From Pseudomonadales bacterium (GTDB lineage: Bacteria; Pseudomonadota; Gammaproteobacteria; Pseudomonadales; Azotimanducaceae): 64,000 nt of DNA. Below the pieces are notes generated by a model. The model was given only the letters and a program-made list of their open reading frames with translations, was not told where the DNA came from and did no database searches. Of this stretch, positions 1-11,043 are shown piece after piece (the stretch's first letter is position 1; each line of letters opens with the position of its first letter). The stretch covers positions 1 through 64,000 of the forward strand of contig SKUB01000129.1 of the NCBI GenBank assembly GCA_007122315.1, given 5' to 3'. Position numbers and translations under genes: made by a program.

Positions 1-2734
<2,734 letters not shown>

Positions 2735-2759
2735 GACGCACAGAATCGAGGAGACATGC

Positions 2760-3362
2760 ATGGCGCGAGCCGACAATGGCGGGCGGCGCGAACAGATCCT
2801 GAAGACCTTCGCCACCATGCTCGAGAGCCGGCCGGGGTCCAGGATCACAACGGCCGCGCTGGCACGGGAAGTCGGTGTGTCCGAGGCCGCGCTGTACCGT
2901 CATTTCCCCAGCAAGGCGCGCATGTTCGAAGGGCTCATCGAGTTCATCGAGGACACCGTCTTCACCCGGGTCACCCGCATCCTGGAGGAGCATCCGGATC
3001 CGGTGGGCCGCTGCCATGCCCTGCTGCTTCTGCTGCTGTCTTTCTGCGAGCGCAACCCGGGCTTTTCGCGCCTGCTGACTGGCGATGCGCTGGCCGGAGA
3101 AACCGATCGCCTGCGGCAGCGCATCGCTCAGTTCTACAGTCGCCTGGAGACCCAGCTGCGCACCATCCTCCGGGATGGGGAAATCGACCACGGCATTCGC
3201 AGCCAGATTCCCGCAGCTGTCGCCGCCAATCTGATGCTTGCCGCCGCGGAAGGCCGGATCATGCAGTTCGTGCGCAGCGAGTTTCGACGTGGGCCGACAG
3301 AGAACTGGGACCTGCAATGGTCCTGTCTTGCGCCGGCGCTGTTCGCGCGTCCGCCGGGCTGA
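2760..3362 (+). CDS. slmA: Nucleoid occlusion factor SlmA, TetR family
   Basis: SlmA binds specific chromosomal sites and blocks FtsZ ring formation over the nucleoid. The 200-residue protein has an N-terminal TetR-type helix-turn-helix (TTAALAREVGVSEAALYRHFPSK, quoted in part: VSEAALYRHF) and an all-helical C-terminal domain. An earlier in-frame ATG exists at 2712 inside argB. I chose 2760 because GAGGAGA at 2748-2754 gives a good ribosome site five bases upstream and the protein then begins MARADN, like known SlmA. Position next to argB/pyrE agrees with the slmA-pyrE neighbourhood of enterics. No SlmA binding site of the form GTGAGTACTCAC was seen in this window. Confidence 0.88.
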   Translation: MARADNGGRREQILKTFATMLESRPGSRITTAALAREVGVSEAALYRHFPSKARMFEGLIEFIEDTVFTRVTRILEEHPDPVGRCHALLLLLLSFCERNPGFSRLLTGDALAGETDRLRQRIAQFYSRLETQLRTILRDGEIDHGIRSQIPAAVAANLMLAAAEGRIMQFVRSEFRRGPTENWDLQWSCLAPALFARPPG

Positions 3363-3396
3363 GCATTGGCCGACGCCAGATCAGGCGACCTGCCGT

Positions 3397-4032
3397 TCAG
3401 TCCGGCTCGACCGGTACTCCGAGCAGGCGTGCTACCCGCTCGCGGTCGCGATCGAATGATTCCCGGGTCCGCTCGATCTCTTCCTCCCGATTGGCGATCT
3501 CTACCTCGCGATCGGCGATCTGCGTGTTGACGCGGGTCAAGCTGGTGAGGATGTGTTCCGGAACGCTGCGGCCCGCCCGCTCGAGCTCTGCTGCCTGGGC
3601 CTCGAGATCGCGTTTCTGATTCTCCAGCCGCGACTTCGTCGCGTTCAGCGACGCAATGTTGGTGCGGATGCTCTCGATCCGGCGATCCCGAGCCCGGGCG
3701 ACCTCGTTGGGACCACCGTAGAGGCGCAGCAGCTCCTCGTCCTGGGCGCGCCGCTGCTCCGCTGTCCGCTGCCGGGCTTCCCGCTCAGCCTCCTCTTCCT
3801 GTCGGGCCCGCAGCTCATCGGCGGTGAGCTGCCGCTCCACCTGGCGAACCACGCGACCCCGGGAGTCGATGACGGTGTATCCCCGGCTGGCATAACGGGG
3901 TGGCAGATTGCTCGAGATCACCACCACGCCATCGTCATTCACGTAGCGGAAGAGCTCTGCCGCCGCAGCCGGTCCAGCGACGCCCAGCCAAAGCACCAAG
4001 GCTGCGGCAAAGGCCGCAGGCCAAAGTGGCAT
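3397..4032 (-). CDS. DUF4124-type exported coiled-coil protein
   Basis: Function unknown. The 211-residue protein starts with a signal peptide (hydrophobic run to about residue 24, ending GPAAAA). A short DUF4124-like segment follows (ELFRYVNDDGVVVISSNLP), then a long Glu/Arg/Gln-rich coiled coil to the C-terminus, so it is probably periplasmic. The start at 4032 overlaps the pyrE stop as ATGA, which supports translational coupling; longer in-frame starts upstream would lie inside pyrE and put 31 residues before the signal peptide. DUF4124 is widespread in gammaproteobacterial envelope proteins, but I know of no assigned activity. Confidence 0.8.
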   Translation of the reverse strand: MPLWPAAFAAALVLWLGVAGPAAAAELFRYVNDDGVVVISSNLPPRYASRGYTVIDSRGRVVRQVERQLTADELRARQEEEAEREARQRTAEQRRAQDEELLRLYGGPNEVARARDRRIESIRTNIASLNATKSRLENQKRDLEAQAAELERAGRSVPEHILTSLTRVNTQIADREVEIANREEEIERTRESFDRDRERVARLLGVPVEPD

Positions 4033-4739
4033 CAGTCCTGTTCTGCTCTCGGTTGGCACCCGTAGCGCTCCCGATATGTGGTTACCGCGTCCAGCCACTT
4101 CGCGTCGTCCACCTTGCCGAGCCATGACTCCAGATCGGCCAGGGATATGATACTGAAGACTGGTACGCCCAGTTCATCTCCGAGTTCATGCACCGCCGAG
4201 CGCGAATCACGCCCCCGCTCCTGCCGGTCCAGCGCCGTGAGAATACCCACCAGGGTGCCCCCTTCGGCCGCGATCAGCGGCAGCACCTCGCGAATGGCTG
4301 CCCCGGACGTGATCACATCATCCACCAGCAGCACCCGCCCGGACAGTGACGCACCCACCAGGTTGCCGCCCTCGCCGTGATCCTTCGCCTCCTTGCGATT
4401 GAAGGCGACACCCCGGTTGCGGCCATGCTCGCGGGCCAGCGCGGTGGCCGTCGTGACCGCCAGCGGTATGCCTTTGTAGGCCGGTCCGAACACGACATCG
4501 GCCTCGAGACCGGTGTCCACCCAGGCCGCCGCATAGAACGCCCCCAGCAGACCCAGTGCATAGCCGTCCCGAAAGCGGCCGGAATCGAAGAAATAGGGGC
4601 TCACCCGACCGGACTTCAAGGTGAACTCACCGAAGCGCAGCACCTCCGCTTCCAGGGCGAAGCGAATGAACGCCTCCCTGCGGGTGGCGGCATCCGCCTG
4701 CGCGATCATCTCGGGAGTCAATCCTTCGACAGGTTCCAT
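4032..4739 (-). CDS. pyrE: Orotate phosphoribosyltransferase
   Basis: Joins orotate and PRPP to make OMP, the fifth step of pyrimidine synthesis. The 235-residue protein shows the PRPP-binding signature [11 protein letters not shown] and the flexible loop [13 protein letters not shown], with the conserved lysines present. The family normally runs 210-235 residues. I chose the ATG at 4739 (MEPVEGL), because upstream sequence in this frame is low-complexity and runs into rph. It lies 31 bases after rph on the same strand, the classic rph-pyrE order. The 3' end overlaps the next gene by four bases (ATGA). Confidence 0.94.
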   Translation of the reverse strand: MEPVEGLTPEMIAQADAATRREAFIRFALEAEVLRFGEFTLKSGRVSPYFFDSGRFRDGYALGLLGAFYAAAWVDTGLEADVVFGPAYKGIPLAVTTATALAREHGRNRGVAFNRKEAKDHGEGGNLVGASLSGRVLLVDDVITSGAAIREVLPLIAAEGGTLVGILTALDRQERGRDSRSAVHELGDELGVPVFSIISLADLESWLGKVDDAKWLDAVTTYRERYGCQPRAEQD

Positions 4740-4770
4740 GGTGCTCACCGGTCCGTGAATGCGTCCTGAA

Positions 4771-5493
4771 TCATGCAAGCGCTGCCCGCTGCGCCGCGAA
4801 CAGCTGCTCGGTCCCGCTGCGGGCGAGTGCCAGCATGCCTTCGAGCTCCGCGCCGTCGAACGCTGCCCCCTCGGCGGTACCCTGCAGCTCGATGAAGCCA
4901 CCGGCTTCGGTCATCACCACGTTCATGTCGGTTTCCGCGGTGGAGTCCTCTGCATAATCCAGATCGAGAACCGGAATCCCCTGCCAGATACCGACCGAAA
5001 CGGAAGCTACCAGCCCTTTCAGCGGCTGAGAAGTGATGCGCCGCTCGCGGCGCATGGCCTCGATGGCATCCGCCACTGCCACGCAGGCGCCGGTCACTGA
5101 GGCGGTGCGTGTGCCACCGTCCGCCTGCAGAACATCACAGTCGATCCGAATCGTATGCTCGCCGATAGCACTGAGGTCCACCGCCGCCCGCAGGGAACGG
5201 CCGATCAGGCGCTGAATCTCCTGAGTGCGCCCGCTCTGTTTGCCCCGGGAAGCCTCCCGGTCAGCGCGGGTGTGGGTGGAACCAGGCAGCATCCCGTACT
5301 CCGCCGTGAGCCAGCCCTGGCCGCGGCCGCGCAGGAACGGAGGCACGCCGGCCTCTACGCACGCTGTACAGAGCACGCGCGTATCGCCGAAGCTCACCAG
5401 CACCGAGCCGGCAGCGTGACGGGTATAGCCACGTTCGAAAGACACCGGGCGCAAGGCATCAGCCCCGCGCCCGCTGGGGCGGATGACGGTCAT
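4771..5493 (-). CDS. rph: Ribonuclease PH
   Basis: Phosphorolytic 3'-to-5' exoribonuclease that trims tRNA precursors and takes part in RNA turnover. The 240-residue protein matches the family length. It begins with the usual RPSGR segment and keeps the phosphate-binding GSTHTR-type motif ([12 protein letters not shown]) and the C-terminal GTAEG motif. The start is the ATG at 5493. A TATGAT -10-like hexamer on the minus strand lies at 5525-5530, but I found no good -35, so this promoter is tentative. It is divergent from yicC, separated by 114 bases. Confidence 0.95.
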   Translation of the reverse strand: MTVIRPSGRGADALRPVSFERGYTRHAAGSVLVSFGDTRVLCTACVEAGVPPFLRGRGQGWLTAEYGMLPGSTHTRADREASRGKQSGRTQEIQRLIGRSLRAAVDLSAIGEHTIRIDCDVLQADGGTRTASVTGACVAVADAIEAMRRERRITSQPLKGLVASVSVGIWQGIPVLDLDYAEDSTAETDMNVVMTEAGGFIELQGTAEGAAFDGAELEGMLALARSGTEQLFAAQRAALA

Positions 5494-5607
5494 GGACAGT
5501 TCCTGGATAGCGGAATAACGGGCCATCATAGCAGTCGTCACCCGGTCGAGCGCCGGCCTTCGTTGCGCGTTAAACTGCCCCGCCCTCGCGAGGAGTACAG
5601 AGCCGCC

Positions 5608-6477
5608 ATGATCCGCAGCATGACCGCGTTCGCCCGCGGCGAGCAGGATACGCCCTTCGGTCGCCTCGCCTGCGAGATCCGCTCCGTCAATCACCGCTAC
5701 CTCGACGTGGGCCTGCGTCTGCCGGAATTGCTGCGCAGCAGCGAGGCGTCACTGCGGGAGCGCATCCGCGCCCGCTGCGAACGTGGCAAGGTCGAATGCA
5801 GTCTGCGCCTGGAACGTGGTGCCGCCGTGGGGCCAGGACTCGAACTCGACTCCGTGGTGCTCGAGCAGGTTCTCGGCGCGCTGGCCGAAGTGCGCGCCGG
5901 TCTCGGCGCTGCCGCCGCCACAACCGACCCGGTGGACGTGCTGCGCTGGCCCGGAATCGTCCGCGAGCCCGACACGGATCCGGAGGCGGTGGGCGCAGTC
6001 GTGACCAACCTCGTCGATGAGGTCCTCGTGGCGTTCCTCGCCCACCGGGAACGGGAAGGCGCCCATTTGCACGAATTGCTCGAGCAGCGACTCGCGGCCA
6101 TCGAGACCATCGCCGCGGAGCTCGCCGGACAGTCAGCTCAGCTGGTCAGCGCCCTGCGCGACCGGCTGCGGGAACGGGCCCGAAGCCTCGCCGCCGAGCT
6201 CGATCCGCAACGCCTGGAACAGGAGGTGGCCCTGCTCGCCCAGAAGGCGGACGTGGCAGAGGAACTCGATCGTCTCGGCGCCCACGTAGCGGAGATGCGG
6301 CAGGCCCTCACCGCAGGCGGTTCTGTGGGCCGCCGGCTCGATTTCCTTGCCCAGGAGCTGAACCGGGAAGCCAACACGCTCGCTTCCAAGGCCACCGGCG
6401 CGGACGTGGCGGCCCGCGCAGTCGACCTCAAAGTCCTCATCGAGCAGATCCGCGAACAGATCCAGAACCTGGAATGA
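5608..6477 (+). CDS. yicC: YicC-family endoribonuclease
   Basis: YicC/YloC family proteins are recently described endoribonucleases; the physiological target in this organism is unknown. The 289-residue protein starts [12 protein letters not shown], the family hallmark, has the conserved SVNHRYLD and ERGKVECSL segments in the N-terminal half, and ends with the DUF1732 region ([20 protein letters not shown], quoted in part: [11 protein letters not shown]). GAGGAG at 5590-5594 region upstream of the ATG at 5608 supports the start. It overlaps or abuts gmk, the usual yicC-gmk pair of gammaproteobacteria. Confidence 0.92.
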   Translation: MIRSMTAFARGEQDTPFGRLACEIRSVNHRYLDVGLRLPELLRSSEASLRERIRARCERGKVECSLRLERGAAVGPGLELDSVVLEQVLGALAEVRAGLGAAAATTDPVDVLRWPGIVREPDTDPEAVGAVVTNLVDEVLVAFLAHREREGAHLHELLEQRLAAIETIAAELAGQSAQLVSALRDRLRERARSLAAELDPQRLEQEVALLAQKADVAEELDRLGAHVAEMRQALTAGGSVGRRLDFLAQELNREANTLASKATGADVAARAVDLKVLIEQIREQIQNLE

Positions 6478-6494
6478 GGAAGGAAGACGATTCC

Positions 6495-7166
6495 ATGGCC
6501 GACCAAGCACCCGGCAGTCTGTTCGTCCTGTCCGCGCCTTCAGGCGCCGGCAAGACGTCGCTGGTGCGCGCCTTGCTGGAGCGGGATTCGGGCATCGAGG
6601 TGTCCGTATCCCACACCACGCGCCCGCGGCGCGCAGGTGAAACGGATGGCGTGAACTACCATTTCGTGACGCAGGACGTGTTCGAGCACATGCAGCGCGA
6701 CGACGCGTTCCTGGAGCATGCCAGGGTGTTCGGCAATCTGTACGGCACCTCCCGCGCATGGGTGGCGGAACGCCTGGCGGCCGGCGGCGACGTGATTCTG
6801 GAAATCGACTGGCAGGGTGCCGAGCAGATCCGCGCCCGGCTCCCCGAGGCGGTGGGCATCTTCATTCTGCCGCCTTCCCTGCAGACGCTGGCGCGGCGGT
6901 TGGAAGGCCGCGGGCAGGACGATCCGGACGTGATCCAGCGGCGCCTGGCCGAGGCGCAACTGGAGATGAGTCACCACGGTCACTATGACTACCTGGTCGT
7001 CAACGACGATTTCGATGATGCGCTGGCGGACCTGTGCGCCATCATCCGCGCCGAGCGCTTGCGTCTGGTCCGTCAGCGGCTCCGACAGCACACCCTGATC
7101 GCCGGACTCATGGACCCTTCAGCCTCGGTCGCTGCTGTGCAGCCGGACCGCGGTCGAGTATCATGA
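6495..7166 (+). CDS. gmk: Guanylate kinase
   Basis: Phosphorylates GMP to GDP with ATP, essential for nucleotide supply. The 223-residue protein has the P-loop SAPSGAGKTS, the GMP-binding SHTTRPRRAGE...NYHFV region and the lid arginines. Two starts are possible: an ATG at 6474 overlapping the yicC stop (ATGA), and the ATG at 6495. I chose 6495 because AGGAAGGAAG at 6478-6487 is well placed for it and MADQAPGSLFVLSAPSG fits the family N-terminus. It is the first of the gmk-rpoZ-spoT set. Confidence 0.95.
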   Translation: MADQAPGSLFVLSAPSGAGKTSLVRALLERDSGIEVSVSHTTRPRRAGETDGVNYHFVTQDVFEHMQRDDAFLEHARVFGNLYGTSRAWVAERLAAGGDVILEIDWQGAEQIRARLPEAVGIFILPPSLQTLARRLEGRGQDDPDVIQRRLAEAQLEMSHHGHYDYLVVNDDFDDALADLCAIIRAERLRLVRQRLRQHTLIAGLMDPSASVAAVQPDRGRVS

Positions 7167-7220
7167 CCGGCTGACTTGCACAACCTGCCTACCTCCTGGC
7201 AGGCGACCGAGGAGACACTG

Positions 7221-7508
7221 ATGGCCCGCATCACCGTGGAGGATTGCCTCGACAAGGTCGAGAACCGCTTCCAATTGATCATGATCGCTTCCAAGCGGTC
7301 GCGTCAGATCGCCACGGGTGGCCGCGATCCCAAGCTGCCCGAGGAAAACGACAAGCCGACTGTGATTGCGCTGCGCGAAATCGCTGCCGGTCTGGTCGAC
7401 GTGAGCATTCTCGACGAGGTGGACCGCCAAGGCCGCGACGAGTTCGGTTTCAGCCTGCCGGAACCCGCGCCGCGCCATGCCGAGAGCGACGACCCCATCC
7501 TCGACTGA
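7221..7508 (+). CDS. rpoZ: RNA polymerase omega subunit
   Basis: Small RNA polymerase subunit that chaperones beta' and contributes to ppGpp binding in proteobacteria. The 95-residue protein begins [12 protein letters not shown] and has the conserved ASKRSRQI helix and [13 protein letters not shown] segment, so it is complete. GAGGAGA at 7210-7216 precedes the ATG at 7221. A small hairpin (stem CCTGCC/GGCAGG, 7184-7203) lies between gmk and rpoZ. It sits directly before spoT, the standard arrangement for the two stringent-response partners. Confidence 0.95.
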   Translation: MARITVEDCLDKVENRFQLIMIASKRSRQIATGGRDPKLPEENDKPTVIALREIAAGLVDVSILDEVDRQGRDEFGFSLPEPAPRHAESDDPILD

Positions 7509-7534
7509 GCTGCCGAGCCGGAGTGAGCCTCCGG

Positions 7535-7560
7535 CGCGGACGGTTCGCGAACCGTCCGCG
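7535..7560. other. Perfect 26-nt palindrome between rpoZ and spoT
   Basis: The 26 bases form a perfect inverted repeat centred on TTCG|CGAA (half site CGCGGACGGTTCG). A second, smaller inverted repeat (CCGGAG...CTCCGG) sits at about 7518-7534, just before it. There is no U-run after it, so it does not look like an intrinsic terminator. It could be a translational or processing hairpin, or an operator. Its position between the rpoZ stop (7508) and the conserved start of SpoT argues that this is non-coding spacer. Confidence 0.6.
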
Positions 7561-7581
7561 GAGCCCATTGTCACCCTGAAG

Positions 7582-9714
7582 ATGCTCGTCGAACGCCTGC
7601 GCACCTATCTGGACGCAGACGCCATCGCCGAGGTCGAGCGCGCCTACGACTACGCCGCGTCTGCCCACGAAGGACAGATGCGGCGTACCGGTCATCCCTA
7701 CATCACGCACCCCACCGCCGTGGCTTACATCCTGGCGAACATGCACATGGACCATCAGACCCTGATGGCTGCCCTGCTGCATGACGTCATCGAGGACACC
7801 GGCGTCGGCAAGAAGACGCTGCGCGACCGCTTCGGCGAAGACGTGGCCGACCTGGTGGATGGGGTGTCGAAACTCGCCACCATTTTTCAGTCCCGGGCCG
7901 AGGCCCAGGCAGAGAACTTCCAGAAGATGGCCATGGCCATGGCGCGGGATATCCGCGTCATTCTGGTGAAGCTGGCCGATCGCCTGCACAACATGCGCAC
8001 CATCGGCGCACTCGGCGTCGAGAAGCGGACCCGCATTGCGCGGGAGACGCTGGACTTCTACGCCCCCATCGCGAATCGCCTCGGCATGCACGACCTCCGG
8101 GTGGAGTTCGAGGACCTCGGCTTCGCGGCGCTCTACCCCATGCGCGCAGAGCGCATTGCCCGCGCGGTGAAGGCAGCGCGCCGCAATCGCCGGGAGCTGG
8201 TGGTGCAGATCGAGCAGACCCTGCGCGACTGCCTCAGCCACGAGCAACTCGAAGCCACGGTGGTGGGCCGGGAGAAGCACCTCTACTCCATCTACAGCAA
8301 GATGAAGCAGAAGCGAAAGTCCTTCTCCGAGATCATGGACGTGTTCGCCTTCCGCATCGTGGTGGACAAGGTCGACACCTGCTATCGGGTGCTCGGCGCG
8401 GTGCACAATCTCTACAAGCCGGTGGCCGGCCGCTTCAAGGACTACATCGCGATTCCCAAGGCCAACGGCTACCAGTCCCTGCATACCACCCTGTTCGGCA
8501 TGCACGGAGTGCCCATCGAGATCCAGATCCGCACCCACCAGATGGATGCGGTGGCGAACAACGGCATCGCCGGCCACTGGCTTTACAAGTCGGAGGACGA
8601 TACCGGGGCCGGGGGCGTCCAGGGCGGCGGCAGCCATGCCCGCGCCCGGCAATGGGTGAAAGGCCTGCTGGAACTGCAGCAACGGGCCGGCGACTCGATG
8701 GAGTTCATCGAGAACCTGAAGATCGACCTGTTCCCGGACGAGGTGTACGTGTTCACCCCGAAGGGACGCATCTTCGAACTGCCCCAGGGCGCTTCCCCGG
8801 TGGACTTCGCCTACGCGATCCACACGGACATCGGCAACACCTGCGTCGCCTGCCGTATCGACCGTCGCCTCGCACCCCTTTCGAGCCAGCTGTCCAGCGG
8901 CCAGACTGTGGAAGTCATCACCGCCGAGGATGCCCGCCCGAATCCGGACTGGCTGTCCTTCGTGGTGACCGGCAAGGCCCGCTCCTCCATCCGCCACGCC
9001 CTGAAGAATCAGAAGGTGACCGAGTCGCGGGCGCTTGGCCGACGGCTGCTGAACCGCTCGCTGGCCAACGTCAGCAGCTCGCTGAAGGACATACCCGAAG
9101 AGCGGATGCAGGCGGTTCTGGATGAGCTGAGCTTCGCCCAGACCGAGGACCTGCTCGAGGACATCGGCCTCGGCAACCGCATGGCCTACGTGATCGCCCG
9201 CCGGCTGGTCGCCAGCGACGGGGCCGTCGCCGGAGCCGAGGACGACTCGGTGGCAGAGGCGAAAGGCGGATCCATCGCCATCCGCGGCACTGAAGGCATG
9301 GTGGTGACCTACGGCAAGTGCTGCTATCCGCTGCCCGGGGACCCCATCGTCGGCCACATCAGTTCCGGCCGCGGCCTGGTCATCCACCGGGACACCTGCC
9401 GCAATCTCGGTGATCTGCGCAAGAAACGGGACGAGATCCTGCAGGCGGTGCGCTGGTCAGACCGCATCGAGGGTGAGTTCTCCGCCGAGCTGCGCGTGCA
9501 GGTGGTGCCGCAGAAAGGGGTCATCGCCGAACTCGCCGCCCTGATCACCAGCCTCGATGCGAGCATCGAAAAGATCAACACCGAGGAGCGCAATCCCCGC
9601 CTGTCCACGGTCTGCATCGGGCTCGGGGTTCGCGATCGGGTCCACTTGGCCCGCATCATGCGGCGCCTGCGGGCCTTGAGCAGCGTCATCAGCCTGTCCC
9701 GGAGCAAGAACTGA
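7582..9714 (+). CDS. spoT: Bifunctional (p)ppGpp synthetase/hydrolase SpoT
   Basis: Makes and degrades the alarmone (p)ppGpp. Domains in order are: HD hydrolase with intact HDVIED, synthetase with the RFKD signature that marks bifunctional enzymes rather than RelA-only synthetases (EXDD), TGS (VYVFTPKGRIFELP), a helical/zinc-finger-like region (YGKCCYPLPGD), and a C-terminal ACT domain. Both catalytic halves look functional. An earlier in-frame ATG at 7477, inside rpoZ, would add 35 residues translated across the perfect palindrome. I prefer 7582 (MLVERLRTYL), which lines up with known SpoT N-termini; neither start has a strong ribosome site. ridA follows one base after the stop. Confidence 0.94.
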   Translation: MLVERLRTYLDADAIAEVERAYDYAASAHEGQMRRTGHPYITHPTAVAYILANMHMDHQTLMAALLHDVIEDTGVGKKTLRDRFGEDVADLVDGVSKLATIFQSRAEAQAENFQKMAMAMARDIRVILVKLADRLHNMRTIGALGVEKRTRIARETLDFYAPIANRLGMHDLRVEFEDLGFAALYPMRAERIARAVKAARRNRRELVVQIEQTLRDCLSHEQLEATVVGREKHLYSIYSKMKQKRKSFSEIMDVFAFRIVVDKVDTCYRVLGAVHNLYKPVAGRFKDYIAIPKANGYQSLHTTLFGMHGVPIEIQIRTHQMDAVANNGIAGHWLYKSEDDTGAGGVQGGGSHARARQWVKGLLELQQRAGDSMEFIENLKIDLFPDEVYVFTPKGRIFELPQGASPVDFAYAIHTDIGNTCVACRIDRRLAPLSSQLSSGQTVEVITAEDARPNPDWLSFVVTGKARSSIRHALKNQKVTESRALGRRLLNRSLANVSSSLKDIPEERMQAVLDELSFAQTEDLLEDIGLGNRMAYVIARRLVASDGAVAGAEDDSVAEAKGGSIAIRGTEGMVVTYGKCCYPLPGDPIVGHISSGRGLVIHRDTCRNLGDLRKKRDEILQAVRWSDRIEGEFSAELRVQVVPQKGVIAELAALITSLDASIEKINTEERNPRLSTVCIGLGVRDRVHLARIMRRLRALSSVISLSRSKN

Positions 9715-9715
9715 C

Positions 9716-10108
9716 ATGAGCCGCCCGTTCGAGCCGATCCACACCGATCAAGCCCCGGCCGCCATCGGCCCCTACTCCCAGGCGGTGCGTGCCGGCGAGC
9801 TGGTCTTCCTCTCGGGGCAGATTCCGCTGGTTCCCGCCAGCGGTGAGCTGGTGTCCGGCGACATCGACACGCAGATCGCCCAGGTGTTCGACAATCTGGA
9901 GGCGGTGGCCCGGGCCGCCGGTGGCAGCCTCGCCCACTTGGTGAAGGTGAATGTGTTCCTCACCGACTTAAGCCATTTCCCGCGCGTGAATGCCGCCATG
10001 GAGGCACGCTTCGAGGCGCCCTGGCCCGCACGCGCAGCGGTGGGCGTATCAGCCCTGCCCAAGGGCGCAGCGGTGGAAGTGGAGGCCATCCTCCGGCTGC
10101 CCACCTGA
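9716..10108 (+). CDS. ridA: RidA-family enamine/imine deaminase
   Basis: Hydrolyses reactive 2-aminoacrylate-type enamines released by PLP enzymes. The 130-residue protein has the family features AIGPYSQAV near the N-terminus, LSGQIP, the substrate-binding Arg in ARAAVGVSALPKGA and the final EVEAI. The ATG at 9716 begins one base after the spoT stop, so the two are almost certainly co-transcribed. spoT-ridA adjacency is also known in Pseudomonas. The gene converges on the next one with an 18-base gap. Confidence 0.93.
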   Translation: MSRPFEPIHTDQAPAAIGPYSQAVRAGELVFLSGQIPLVPASGELVSGDIDTQIAQVFDNLEAVARAAGGSLAHLVKVNVFLTDLSHFPRVNAAMEARFEAPWPARAAVGVSALPKGAAVEVEAILRLPT

Positions 10109-10126
10109 CCCGGCCGCACTCGGACC

Positions 10127-11002
10127 CTACAGACCGCCTCGATCCAAGGCATCGAGCTGGGCGCGATAACCAGCCCGGTAATCGGGATAGCGCCAGCTGA
10201 ATCCGAGTTCCACCAGCGCCCGTGGCCACAGACGCCGGCTGGGCGCCCGCGAACCGGCCTCCTCGGCACTCACGGTCAGCGTCACCCCGAGCTGTACGGC
10301 CAGCCAGGCCATGACCTCGTGCCGCGGGGTCGGCGCGCCATCACTGCCGATCACCACCTCCGGCACCGGATCGCCCGCCAGCGCTCGTGCCAGCAGGAAC
10401 ACGATCAGCTCCACCGCATCGTCCCGATGGATGCGATTGGTCCAGTGCACCGGCTCCGCGGGCACGCCCCGCCCCGATCGCACCCGGTCGATGAGCGCGT
10501 TCCGCCCCGGCCCATAAATGCCCGCCAGGCGCACCGCCGTCGCCGGCCAGTCCTGGCCCGACAGGGCCTGTTCTGCAGCCAGCAGCACGCGGCCGCGTTC
10601 GCTGTCCGGTTCCGCGGGCGTACTCTCGTCCACGTCGCCGCCGCCCTGCTCGCCATACACACCGGTGCTCGACACCCAGAACACCCGCGTCAGCCTGCGC
10701 CCGCCAAGTGCGGCGGCCAGATTGCGCGCGCCCTCGAGGTAGGTGGCGCGATAGCCGTCGAGGTCATACCGGTCCGGGGTGACGCTCACCACCAGGGCTT
10801 CGAGATCGTCGGGCAGGTCGGCGAGCGACGAGGCATCCGCCAGATCCGCGCGCAGCAATTCGACGCCGGGGGGCGCATCCCGGCCGCGGCGAACACCGGT
10901 CACGCTGGCACCCGCGGTCACCAGACGGCTCGCGAGGGCAGCACCGAGATCGCCGAGGCCGATCACGCCGATGCGCCGACGGGTCAGCGCTGTGTCCTGC
11001 AT
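10127..11002 (-). CDS. NAD-dependent epimerase/reductase-like protein (extended SDR, YeeZ-like)
   Basis: Putative NAD(P)-binding protein of unknown substrate. The 291-residue sequence has an N-terminal dinucleotide fold (IGVIGLGDLGAALASRL), the SSTGVYGEQGGG segment with Ser and Tyr of SDR type, and RLAGIYGPGRN followed by NRIHRDDAVE, all typical of the YeeZ-like atypical extended SDRs. The classic YxxxK is not clear (VYGEQ), so catalysis is uncertain. The start is the ATG at 11002. It is divergent from recG with only 41 bases between the two starts, and it interrupts the spoT-recG order. Confidence 0.75.
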   Translation of the reverse strand: MQDTALTRRRIGVIGLGDLGAALASRLVTAGASVTGVRRGRDAPPGVELLRADLADASSLADLPDDLEALVVSVTPDRYDLDGYRATYLEGARNLAAALGGRRLTRVFWVSSTGVYGEQGGGDVDESTPAEPDSERGRVLLAAEQALSGQDWPATAVRLAGIYGPGRNALIDRVRSGRGVPAEPVHWTNRIHRDDAVELIVFLLARALAGDPVPEVVIGSDGAPTPRHEVMAWLAVQLGVTLTVSAEEAGSRAPSRRLWPRALVELGFSWRYPDYRAGYRAQLDALDRGGL

Positions 11003-11043
11003 ACGGTTAGACTCCCATCGATTCTGTGATTGCCGGCGCAGCC

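Noticed and set aside
6474-6494. gmk start at the ATGA overlap with yicC
   Set aside because: The ATG at 6495 has the better ribosome site and gives the usual N-terminus; the upstream start remains possible.
7450-9387. Long antisense open frame opposite spoT
   Set aside because: The His/Asp/Gly-rich translation has no family features, while spoT on the plus strand is fully conserved.
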